DNA from: Oscillospiraceae bacterium
GTDB taxonomy: Bacteria > Bacillota > Clostridia > Oscillospirales > Ruminococcaceae
Direction: 5' to 3'
Length of the DNA stretch: 32,082 bases
Assembly: GCA_900768735.1 (NCBI GenBank)
Contig: CAAGDZ010000232.1
Coordinates: 1-32,082 of the forward strand
Positions 6,572 through 13,689 of this stretch are shown here, piece by piece. Both the position numbers and the translations under genes were made by a program. The notes under the pieces are model-generated. The model had not been told where the DNA came from and made no database searches. It saw only the letters and a program-made list of their open reading frames with translations. Within the stretch, counting starts at the first letter, position 1, and the number at the start of each line of letters is the position of its first letter.

Positions 6572-8032
6572 ATGTCGGAAAACAACTTCAATTTAAACGA
6601 TTTGAACAATGAAAACGAAAACACCCGGAATATAAACGATGAAAGCGCATCCGGCCAGGCTTCATTTTCCACCGCTCAGAATCCGGCGGACGAAAGCAAG
6701 GCAAGCTATAACGCAGGCGCTTTTCAGCAGTCCGTGCCCGAAAACAAAGCGGTAAATCAGCCGAAAGCGCCCAAGGAGAAAAAGAACCGCGGACGAGTAG
6801 GCTTTGCAGCGGGAATCATCGCGGCGGCGCTTGTTGTAGGCGGTGGCGCGGGCTTTGCAGGAACGGTACTCGGAAATAATATCGGCACCATCACCATGCC
6901 GGAGCTTGGCGGCACAAGCGGTCAGCAGTCAGATACCTCGTCGGATCCGGACACATCGTCAGCAACCGTATCCAAGCCCGAATCCACAATAGACACCTCG
7001 AAAACAACCGCAATAACACCTCTTGATGAAAACAAAATCAACGACAAGACAAACAGCACGCTGTTAAACGCAGAAGAGCTTTACGAAAAGGTAAAGAACA
7101 CGGTAGTCGTATTATACAACTACCAGAATGTACAGGGCTACGGCGAGCCTGTAAAGGCAGGCTATGCAAGCGGTATTGTATTCACCTCCGACGGCTATAT
7201 AATCACTAATGCTCACGTTGTAAGCGGCGCTGTCAAAATGACCGCTATTGTTCCCGATTTCAACAACCCCGAGGAGACCCACGAGTATGAGGCAACCATC
7301 GTCGGCAGCGATACGGCGTCCGACCTCGCGGTACTTAAGGTAGAGCGCAGCGACCCGTTTGAGTATGCCATACTCGGTGACTCCGATACGGTAAGAGTAG
7401 GTCAGGATATATGCGTACTGGGCAACCCCAAGACGCTCACAAGCTCGCTTACAAAGGGAATCGTGTCCGGACTTGACAGAGCCTCCTACACAGGCAGCTC
7501 CTACGCCTGCAGTTCAATCCAGATTGACGCGGCTATAAACTCGGGCAACAGCGGCGGCGGACTGTTCGATATGTACGGCAATATCATCGGCGTTATCGAC
7601 TATAAGCTGACTACCACCTCGACAAGCCAGACAAGTATTGAAAATATCGGCTTTGCTATTACTATAAACGAGGCTAAACCGGTCATCAACGACCTTATGA
7701 CAAACGGCTATGTAACAAACCGTCCGGGTCTGGGCATAAACGGCACCTCAATCAGCGAATACTCCGCTTATATGTACGGCATTAGCAGTGCAGGCGTTTA
7801 TGTAACCTATATCAGCGACAGCAAGCCCGTTGCTAACAGCGGACTGAGAATAGGCGATATTATCACCGCCGTAAACGACACCAGCGTAACCTCTATCAAC
7901 GATGTCCAGACCGAGGTTTCAAAGCACAATATAGGCGATACGGTCGAGCTTACGGTTTACAGACAGAACGAAATAGGCGCCTTCAAGAAGGTAAACATCT
8001 CGGTTGAGCTGGGCGAGCTTACGCTGGATTAA
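6572..8032 (+). CDS. htrA: HtrA/DegP-like membrane-anchored serine protease with one PDZ domain
   Basis: The ATG at 6572 has AAAGGA at 6557-6562; a TTG three codons earlier is ignored. The 486-residue product has an Asn/Glu-rich cytoplasmic tail (1-70), one membrane segment at about 76-102 after a KEKKNRGR stop-transfer motif, and a Ser/Thr/Asp-rich linker to about 150. The trypsin-like S1C domain carries the full triad: His215 in ITNAHVV, Asp251 in SDLAVL and Ser327 in GNSGGG. One PDZ domain spans about 385-480 (GVYVTYISDSKPVANSGLRIGDIITAVND). The cytoplasm-in topology puts the protease outside the cell, where HtrA degrades or refolds damaged exported proteins. Gly replaces the common Pro in GNSGGP. 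The gene stands alone and ends at a terminator. Confidence 0.95.
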   Translation: MSENNFNLNDLNNENENTRNINDESASGQASFSTAQNPADESKASYNAGAFQQSVPENKAVNQPKAPKEKKNRGRVGFAAGIIAAALVVGGGAGFAGTVLGNNIGTITMPELGGTSGQQSDTSSDPDTSSATVSKPESTIDTSKTTAITPLDENKINDKTNSTLLNAEELYEKVKNTVVVLYNYQNVQGYGEPVKAGYASGIVFTSDGYIITNAHVVSGAVKMTAIVPDFNNPEETHEYEATIVGSDTASDLAVLKVERSDPFEYAILGDSDTVRVGQDICVLGNPKTLTSSLTKGIVSGLDRASYTGSSYACSSIQIDAAINSGNSGGGLFDMYGNIIGVIDYKLTTTSTSQTSIENIGFAITINEAKPVINDLMTNGYVTNRPGLGINGTSISEYSAYMYGISSAGVYVTYISDSKPVANSGLRIGDIITAVNDTSVTSINDVQTEVSKHNIGDTVELTVYRQNEIGAFKKVNISVELGELTLD

Positions 8033-8076
8033 AAAGCGACACACAGATAGTGTTTTCATACCTCCCTTTATAAACA

Positions 8077-8118
8077 CGGCAGGGCGCTGAATTTCTTCGA
8101 CGCCCTGCCGGACTTTTA
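8077..8118 (+). terminator. Intrinsic terminator of htrA
   Basis: CGGCAGGGCG (8077-8086) pairs perfectly with CGCCCTGCCG (8101-8110), and CTTTTATT follows. It lies 45 bp after the htrA stop. Confidence 0.85.
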
Positions 8119-8140
8119 TTGTGCCATATAAAATAAAACG

Positions 8141-8170
8141 AAAAGCACACCTCCGCCAAGGTGTGCTTTT
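8141..8170. terminator. Bidirectional terminator between convergent htrA and leuS
   Basis: AAAAGCACACCT (8141-8152) pairs perfectly with AGGTGTGCTTTT (8159-8170) around a 6 nt loop. T-rich runs follow on both strands: CTTTTCT on plus, CTTTTCGTTTTATTTT on minus. It is 33 bp past the leuS stop and is its likely terminator. Confidence 0.88.
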
Positions 8171-8202
8171 CTCTATGCAATAAAACTATAGGGATAAGCT
8201 GA

Positions 8203-10608
8203 TCAGTTTGCGACGATGTTGACAAGCTTGCCGGGTACTACGATTTCCTTGCGGATTGTCTTGCCCTCAAGCGACTGTGCGATTGCTTCCTTTGCAAGCG
8301 CGAGCAGCTGCTCCTTGTCTGCGTCTGCGGGTACGTTTATTCTCGCCTTGATTTTGCCGCAGAGCTGTACGACGATTTCAACCGTCGCATCCACGCAGAG
8401 CGCCTCGTCATAGCCGCACCACTCAGCCTCGTTTAAGATACCGTAGCCGAGCGAATTGTACATCTCCTCGGTGATATGCGGTGCAAACGGGTTGAGTAAT
8501 GTTAAAAACGCTTTCATCTCGGCGTTGTTTATCCTGCCGAGCGCGGTAATTTCATTTATCAGGGTCATCATAGCGGCGATAGCGGTATTGAACTTCATCT
8601 GCTCAATATCCTCGCTCACCTTCTTGATGGTTTTGTGCATCGAGGTTCTCAGCTCGTCGGAGAACTCGTCACCGTCGGTCAGGATATTCTGTAAATTCCA
8701 CACACGGTCGAGGAATCTCTTGCAGCCCTTCATGCTGCTCTCGCTCCACGGCGCCGCCTGCTCATAGTCACCCATAAACAGAACATATACTCTCAGTACA
8801 TCCGCACCGTATACGTCAACAACATCGTTAGGGTCAACAACGTTTCCTCTCGACTTGCTCATCTTTTCGCCGTCAGGACCTAAGATAAGACCCTGTGCGG
8901 TACGCTTTGCGTACGGCTCGGGGGTGTTTACCTCGCCGATGTCATAAAGGAACTTATGCCAGAAGCGCGAATAAATCATGTGGCGTGTAACGTGCTCCAT
9001 ACCGCCGTTGTACCAGTCAACCGGCATCCAGTATTCGAGCGCCTCTTTAGACGCAAATTCCTTGTCGTTGTTTGGGTCACAGTAGCGCAGAAAGTACCAG
9101 CTTGAGCCCGCCCACTGCGGCATCGTATCGGTCTCTCGCTTTGCGTCGTGTCCGCACTTCGGACACTTGCAGTTTACGAATGAGTCTATTTTTGCAAGCG
9201 GACTTTCGCCGTCCTCGCCGGGCTTGAAGTTGTCTACCGGCGGGAGCTTAAGCGGAAGCTCGTCGTATGGAACGGGTACAATTCCGCACTCGGGGCAGTG
9301 TACTATCGGTATAGGCTCACCCCAGTATCTCTGACGGTTGAACGCCCAGTCCTTCATTTTGTACTGTACGCCCTTTTCGCCGCAGCCGAGCCTTTCCAGC
9401 ACGGTGAGCATCTTTTCGATAGCGTCCTTTTTGTTTGTGATACCGTTAAGCTCGCCGGAGTTTACCATCTCACCGTCGCCGGTGTAGGCTTCCTTTGAGA
9501 TGTCTCCGCCCTTGATTACTTCGATTATATCAATGCCGAATTTCTTCGCAAATTCATAGTCGCGGGTATCGTGCGCGGGTACAGCCATGATAGCGCCGGT
9601 GCCGTAGCCCATCATAACATAGTCGGAAATGTAGATAGGGATTTCCTTTCCTGTTATGGGGTTTATCGCAGTAAGACCGTCGATTCTTACGCCTGTCTTG
9701 TCCTTTACAAGCTGTGTTCTTTCAAACTCGCTCTTTTTAGCGCACTCAGCCTTGTATGCGTCAAGCTCGGCGATATTTGCGATGCTGTCCCTGTACTTTT
9801 CTATAATAGGATGCTCGGGCGCGATAACCATAAAGGTTACGCCGTAGAGCGTATCGGGGCGGGTGGTGTATATTCTCAGCTTTTCGTCAAACTCTTTTAT
9901 TGAGAAGTTTACAAACGCGCCGGTTGACTTGCCTATCCAGTTCTGCTGCTGGAGCTTTACGTTAGGCAGATAATCAACATCTTCAAGACCCTGTAAAAGC
10001 TTGTCTGCGTACTCTGTTATGCGCAGATACCAAACCTCTTTTGTCTTCTGCACGATTTCGCTGTGGCATACGTCACAATGTCCACCCTGCGAGTCCTCGT
10101 TTGACAATACTACCTTACAGCTCGGGCAGTAGTTGACTAACGTCTTGTCTCTGAAAACCAGACCATGCTCGAACATCTTGAGGAATATCCACTGTGTCCA
10201 TTTATAATAGCTTTCCTCGGTGGTGTCGATTACTCTCGACCAGTCGAAGGAAAAGCCGACTCTTTTAAGCTGATTTGTAAACTTTACTATATTGTTGTCG
10301 GTTACCTGTCTTGGGTGTACGCCCGTCTTTATCGCCGTGTTTTCGGTCGGCAGACCGTAGGCGTCAAAGCCTATCGGAAACAGTACGTTATAGCCCTGGA
10401 GCCGTCTTTTGCGGCTTATTACTTCAAGTCCGGAATAAGCCTTTATATGTCCGACGTGCATACCTGCGCCCGACGGATAAGGGAACTCTACCAGCGCGTA
10501 AAACTTAGGCTTTTTACTGCCGGTCTCCGCCTTGAAGGTCTGATGCTCGTCCCAATATTTCTGCCACTTTTGCTCTATTGCGGCAAAATCATACTTTTTT
10601 TCGTTCAT
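8203..10608 (-). CDS. leuS: Leucyl-tRNA synthetase
   Basis: A class Ia synthetase of 801 residues, full length for bacterial LeuRS. It charges tRNA-Leu and hydrolyses mischarged products in its CP1 domain. Visible: the HIGH-type motif HVGH at 51-54 after YPSGAGM, a zinc knuckle CPSC...CDVC at about 161-181, the editing motif TTRPDTLYG at 248-256, a second Cys set near 438-441 and 480-485, KMSKS at 582-586, and the anticodon-binding and C-terminal domains ending VPGKLVNIVAN. The ATG at 10606-10608 has AAAGGA in range; the open extension of 32 codons upstream covers the promoter and is not translated. There is no T-box leader: the predicted leader is only about 55 nt, unlike many Firmicutes leuS genes. 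Confidence 0.97.
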   Translation of the reverse strand: MNEKKYDFAAIEQKWQKYWDEHQTFKAETGSKKPKFYALVEFPYPSGAGMHVGHIKAYSGLEVISRKRRLQGYNVLFPIGFDAYGLPTENTAIKTGVHPRQVTDNNIVKFTNQLKRVGFSFDWSRVIDTTEESYYKWTQWIFLKMFEHGLVFRDKTLVNYCPSCKVVLSNEDSQGGHCDVCHSEIVQKTKEVWYLRITEYADKLLQGLEDVDYLPNVKLQQQNWIGKSTGAFVNFSIKEFDEKLRIYTTRPDTLYGVTFMVIAPEHPIIEKYRDSIANIAELDAYKAECAKKSEFERTQLVKDKTGVRIDGLTAINPITGKEIPIYISDYVMMGYGTGAIMAVPAHDTRDYEFAKKFGIDIIEVIKGGDISKEAYTGDGEMVNSGELNGITNKKDAIEKMLTVLERLGCGEKGVQYKMKDWAFNRQRYWGEPIPIVHCPECGIVPVPYDELPLKLPPVDNFKPGEDGESPLAKIDSFVNCKCPKCGHDAKRETDTMPQWAGSSWYFLRYCDPNNDKEFASKEALEYWMPVDWYNGGMEHVTRHMIYSRFWHKFLYDIGEVNTPEPYAKRTAQGLILGPDGEKMSKSRGNVVDPNDVVDVYGADVLRVYVLFMGDYEQAAPWSESSMKGCKRFLDRVWNLQNILTDGDEFSDELRTSMHKTIKKVSEDIEQMKFNTAIAAMMTLINEITALGRINNAEMKAFLTLLNPFAPHITEEMYNSLGYGILNEAEWCGYDEALCVDATVEIVVQLCGKIKARINVPADADKEQLLALAKEAIAQSLEGKTIRKEIVVPGKLVNIVAN

Positions 10609-10669
10609 TTCGAGGTGTCCTTTCTTTCGCTCACCGCATTTATCGACGCAATACGAATTTTCTCCCAAT

Positions 10670-10698
10670 ATTATAATACATATAAACCGCATTGTCAA
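10670..10698 (-). promoter_or_regulatory. Consensus sigma-A promoter of leuS
   Basis: On the minus strand TTGACA (10693-10698) and TATAAT (10670-10675) both match consensus and are 17 bp apart. Transcription would begin near 10663, about 55 nt before the ATG. Confidence 0.9.
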
Positions 10699-10808
10699 TA
10701 GCATTTACGCTGATTCAGACGAAACATGGTGGAGAATGATGGAAAATATTGTCGTAAAATAATACAACCTGTCCTATCCTGTGATATGCCGCGTCAGCGC
10801 GATAAAAA

Positions 10809-11507
10809 CTATTTTGTAAGCTCCTTTATTACCTCTCCCGCTATGATAAGTCCCGCGACCGACGGCACAAACGAAATACTGCCGGGCACCGCCTTGCCGT
10901 TTTCAAACACCCGTTTGTTAATTATCGGCGGTTCGTCGGAATACAGCACTTTAAGCCGCTCCACTCCGCGCTTTTTCAGCTCCTGCCGCATTACGCGCGC
11001 AAGCGGGCACACCGAGGTCTTGTATATATCCGTTATTTTAAAGCGGGTCGGGTCAAGCTTGTTGCCTGTGCCCATACTGCTTATTATCGGCGTGCCCGCT
11101 TGTTTGCAGGACAGCACGAGCTGTATTTTCGCGGTCACGGTATCGACAGCGTCTATCACATAGTCATAGCTTTTAAAGTCAAATTCGTCCGCCGTCTCGG
11201 GCAGGAAAAAGCAATTATGCGCGGTGACATTTGCCGCTGGGTTTATGTCAAGTATGCGGCTTTTCATGACCTCCGCTTTCGGCTTTCCTATAGTAGAGCA
11301 CAATGCAATAAGCTGGCGGTTGCGGTTTGAGTCGCTGACGGCATCGCGGTCTACCAGATGTATATTACCTACGCCCGCTCTTGCGACCGCCTCCGCCGCA
11401 AAGCCGCCTACGCCGCCTATGCCGAATATGCAGACGGTTTTCTCTTTCAGTTTTTCTGCCGCTTCATCGCCGATAAGCATGGCGGTGCGGGTCTGTAGCT
11501 CGTCCAT
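10809..11507 (-). CDS. tcdA: ThiF/E1-like enzyme, probable tRNA threonylcarbamoyladenosine dehydratase (TcdA)
   Basis: The ATG at 11505-11507 follows GAGGT, 6 bp upstream, and gives 232 residues. The Rossmann ATP-binding motif GIGGVGG is at 29-35, followed by VDRDAVSDSNRNRQL (residues 52-66), the E1 signature for adenylating a carboxylate. Then comes DYVIDAVDTVTAKIQL and a region SVCPLARVMRQELKKRGV typical of the YgdL/TcdA branch, as opposed to ThiF or MoeB, which carry extra zinc Cys pairs and often a rhodanese domain. TcdA cyclises t6A37 in ANN-decoding tRNAs to the hydantoin form. The C-terminus (FVPSVAGLIIAGEVIKEL) is complete. It lies 104 bp after the SseB-like gene, and a TTTACA/GATATT pair in the gap may be its own promoter. 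The gene name is by family, not proven. Confidence 0.82.
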   Translation of the reverse strand: MDELQTRTAMLIGDEAAEKLKEKTVCIFGIGGVGGFAAEAVARAGVGNIHLVDRDAVSDSNRNRQLIALCSTIGKPKAEVMKSRILDINPAANVTAHNCFFLPETADEFDFKSYDYVIDAVDTVTAKIQLVLSCKQAGTPIISSMGTGNKLDPTRFKITDIYKTSVCPLARVMRQELKKRGVERLKVLYSDEPPIINKRVFENGKAVPGSISFVPSVAGLIIAGEVIKELTK

Positions 11508-11611
11508 AATATACCTCACAGAATAAAGCAGTAAAACACAAAGCGACCTCTGACACAATATCAAAGCATCAAAAGTCGCTGTAAATACGAATATGATATA
11601 ACAAAAAGGCA

Positions 11612-12412
11612 CTATATCTTTACATAAAAAGGCACTTTTTCCTTTGTCGCCGTTTTCGCCGCCTTCTCGGCAAAAGACATAACCATAAAAGGCACCGCCG
11701 GATCGTTCATTTCCTTTAACACCTTCTGGCTGAAGTCCTTTGCAAACTCGGCAAAGTCAACATCCGCGTCCACATCCGCGATAATAAGACGGCTGAGATT
11801 GTTGCCCTTTCTCATGCCCATCAGGTACGCCTTTTTTACATCTCCGCGGGAGTTGAAATACTGCTCCATCGGGCGGGTTACCTCCTCGGGTATGCCTTCA
11901 AGCTCGTTTACGACAGAAAGCTCACCGCTCTGTATCTTCTTTGATGTGATGTATTTTCCTATCACCTGCGCCTGATTTGGTCCGCAGACGATATTTTCCG
12001 TAAACGGATTTATAACAAAGCCTATCATCTTGCAGTGAGGGTCGCTCAGCATTCTGGCAAAATCATTGTAGGTCACACCGAGCAGCTGGAGCTTGTCGGT
12101 GTCCTCCTTTGTGCTTTTTTTCAGCGTTTCCATATCGGTAAAAGCCATGAAAAAGTGCTGGTTGTCCTTGTTTGCAAGGTGAGAAAACTGCACCTTCAGC
12201 TTATTTCCGGTCGGGTCCTGAGTCTCGGAGGCGCTCTCGTCAATCGAAACAGGGACGATAAGCCGCGCCTTCAGCAGCTCATCGATATAAGCCTGCTGAT
12301 CCTCGGGAGCGGGCTTTTCGCTTGCCTTCAGCTTGCGTATTGCGGCAAGTAGAGCTGAATTGTTAAGCTCGCGCGTTTTCTGCTGTAATAATTTTATCTG
12401 TTCGGGTGTCAT
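11612..12412 (-). CDS. SseB-family protein
   Basis: The chosen ATG (12410-12412) gives MTPEQIKLLQQK and 266 residues, with AAAGGA about 11 bp upstream; the frame is open 32 codons further, into recR. The protein shows two parts that fit the SseB N- and C-terminal domains. The first covers about 1-130 (LLKARLIVPVSID, then HFFMAFTDMETLKK). The next stretch, GVTYNDFARMLSDPHCKMIGFVINPF, is the typical SseB core signature. The second part has SRLIIADVDADVDFAEFAKDF and PFMVMSFAEKAA. The family is named for an E. coli serine-sensitivity phenotype; its biochemical role is unknown and it is probably cytoplasmic. It follows recR by 67 bp that hold two hairpins. Confidence 0.8.
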   Translation of the reverse strand: MTPEQIKLLQQKTRELNNSALLAAIRKLKASEKPAPEDQQAYIDELLKARLIVPVSIDESASETQDPTGNKLKVQFSHLANKDNQHFFMAFTDMETLKKSTKEDTDKLQLLGVTYNDFARMLSDPHCKMIGFVINPFTENIVCGPNQAQVIGKYITSKKIQSGELSVVNELEGIPEEVTRPMEQYFNSRGDVKKAYLMGMRKGNNLSRLIIADVDADVDFAEFAKDFSQKVLKEMNDPAVPFMVMSFAEKAAKTATKEKVPFYVKI

Positions 12413-12434
12413 AGGTGCAATTGTCCTTTCGTAT

Positions 12435-12478
12435 GCGGCGTACGCCGCGTTCAGAGCCTGTGCCGTTTGGTACAGGCT
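12435..12478. other. Paired hairpins in the recR-sseB gap
   Basis: A perfect 14 bp palindrome GCGGCGTACGCCGC (12435-12448) is followed by AGCCTGTGCC (12455-12464) facing GGTACAGGCT (12469-12478), a 10 bp stem with one mismatch and a GTTT loop. No T-run follows on the minus strand, so these are not classic terminators. They may set mRNA stability or partial read-through between recR and the SseB-like gene. Confidence 0.5.
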
Positions 12479-12479
12479 T

Positions 12480-13076
12480 TTAAATCTCGTTGCGGTTTTC
12501 AAGCGCACGCTGTAGCGTCACATCATCGGCATATTCAAGCGACGCGCCCGCGGGCAGACCGTAGGCAAGCCGCGTTACCTTTATGCCGAGCTGCTTTATC
12601 ATTCGCGACAGATACGTTGCGGTAGCCTCACCCTCTACGGTGGGACTGGTCGCCATGATGACTTCATCACAGTCGCAAAGCCGCGACATAAGCTCCTTTA
12701 TCTTTATCTGCTCGGGGCCTACGCCGTTCATCGGCGAGAGCAGTCCGTGTAGGACATGATAAACGCCCGAAAAGCCGCCGCTGCGCTCAATCGCAGATAC
12801 GTCCTTCGGCGATTCAACAACGCATATCACCGTATGGTCGCGGCTCGGCGCGGCACATATCTCGCATATATCCGATGAGCAGATATTCTGACAGGATTTG
12901 CATATCTTCATCGAGCGGCGGGCATTTACTATCCCTTTTGCGAACTCCTCAACCTCCTCCTCGGAGGCGTTGAGGATATAATATGCAAGGCGCTGTGCGG
13001 TTTTCAGTCCTATGCCCGGTAGCTTTGCAAACTCCTGCGCCGCCATTATCAGCGGCTGAGAATTATAATCAGCCAT
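12480..13076 (-). CDS. recR: Recombination mediator RecR
   Basis: A 198-residue protein, the usual size. An N-terminal helix-hairpin-helix (KLPGIGLKTAQRLAYYIL) leads to the four-Cys zinc motif at Cys59, 62, 71 and 74. The Toprim domain starts at about 81 with VICVVESPKDVSAIER, and the C-terminal Walker-like part contains AYGLPAGASLEYAD. RecR works with RecO (and RecF) to load RecA on SSB-coated gaps. Its ATG shares one base with the ybaB stop (TAATG on the minus strand), so the two are translationally coupled, the standard dnaX-ybaB-recR arrangement. Confidence 0.97.
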   Translation of the reverse strand: MADYNSQPLIMAAQEFAKLPGIGLKTAQRLAYYILNASEEEVEEFAKGIVNARRSMKICKSCQNICSSDICEICAAPSRDHTVICVVESPKDVSAIERSGGFSGVYHVLHGLLSPMNGVGPEQIKIKELMSRLCDCDEVIMATSPTVEGEATATYLSRMIKQLGIKVTRLAYGLPAGASLEYADDVTLQRALENRNEI

Positions 13077-13426
13077 TAAACAAGACCCGGGATATTTACT
13101 CCGCCCGTTACCTTTTCCATCTCTGCGGCGCTTACCTCTTCAATCTGGGTAATAACGGCATTTACGCCTGCCACGATTATATCCTGTAAATCCTCGATAG
13201 CGTCCTTGTCAACGACATCGGGGTTAAGCTTTACTTCCTTCAATACCTTTGCGCCGCTCATGGTTACCTCAATCATGCCGCCTGCCGCAGTCGCGGTGAA
13301 ATCTCTCGCTTCAAGCTCTGCCTGTACGCGCTCGATGTCCTCCTGCATTTTCTGAGCCTGCTTTATCATGCTGTTCATGTTGCCGGCTCCCTTGTTCTGG
13401 TACTCCTTGGGTAATCTTGCTTTCAT
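13076..13426 (-). CDS. ybaB: YbaB/EbfC-family nucleoid-associated protein
   Basis: A 116-residue protein starting at the ATG 13424-13426 with AAAGGA in range. A short basic N-terminal extension (MKARLPKEYQNKGAGN) precedes the family core MNSMIKQAQKMQEDIERVQAEL, the helix of the tweezer-like dimer. The core continues with GGMIEVTMSGAKVLKEVKLNPDVVDKDAIEDLQDIIVAGVNAV. YbaB/EbfC dimers bind DNA with little sequence preference. It lies between dnaX and recR as in most bacteria, but here 263 bp including a GC-rich palindromic element separate it from dnaX. Confidence 0.95.
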   Translation of the reverse strand: MKARLPKEYQNKGAGNMNSMIKQAQKMQEDIERVQAELEARDFTATAAGGMIEVTMSGAKVLKEVKLNPDVVDKDAIEDLQDIIVAGVNAVITQIEEVSAAEMEKVTGGVNIPGLV

Positions 13427-13480
13427 AATAAATTATCCTTTCAAATTGAGAATTTAAGGTCGGGGCAAAAACGCTTTAGC

Positions 13481-13672
13481 ATCAATATATTGATTTCTTA
13501 GTATTAAACGGCTAACCCAACCCCCTCCCCTTGTGAGGGGGAAGATTCGGGGGTTCAGAAGCGGAGCTTTTGAAAATCGGTCGTGAAGCGGCTGATAAAG
13601 ACGCATCGCTGCGACCTGCCTTGGGGCTGCCGCCTCAAACCCCGTTATACATTCAATTTTCAACATATTGAA
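13481..13672. repeat. GC-rich palindromic intergenic element with similar AT-rich flanks
   Basis: In the dnaX-ybaB gap, CCCCCTC (13521-13527) pairs with GAGGGGG (13535-13541), and an alternative outer pair AACCCCC (13519-13525) / GGGGGTT (13549-13555) is possible. The rest to about 13645 is GC-rich without coding signal. Similar 12-mers flank it: CAATATATTGAT (13483-13494, inside a perfect 14 bp palindrome) and CAACATATTGAA (13661-13672), 10 of 12 identical. This resembles a small mobile or repeated intergenic unit with a target duplication, but copy number cannot be judged from one window. Confidence 0.4.
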
Positions 13673-13689
13673 CTAAAAGCAAATCTGCC

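Noticed and set aside
10609..10700. T-box riboswitch before leuS
   Set aside because: The predicted leader is only about 55 nt, with no TGGNACC T-box sequence, specifier stem or antiterminator.
10165..10701. 178-codon open frame opposite leuS
   Set aside because: It is antisense to highly conserved LeuRS coding sequence and its product has no family features; a shadow of leuS codon bias.
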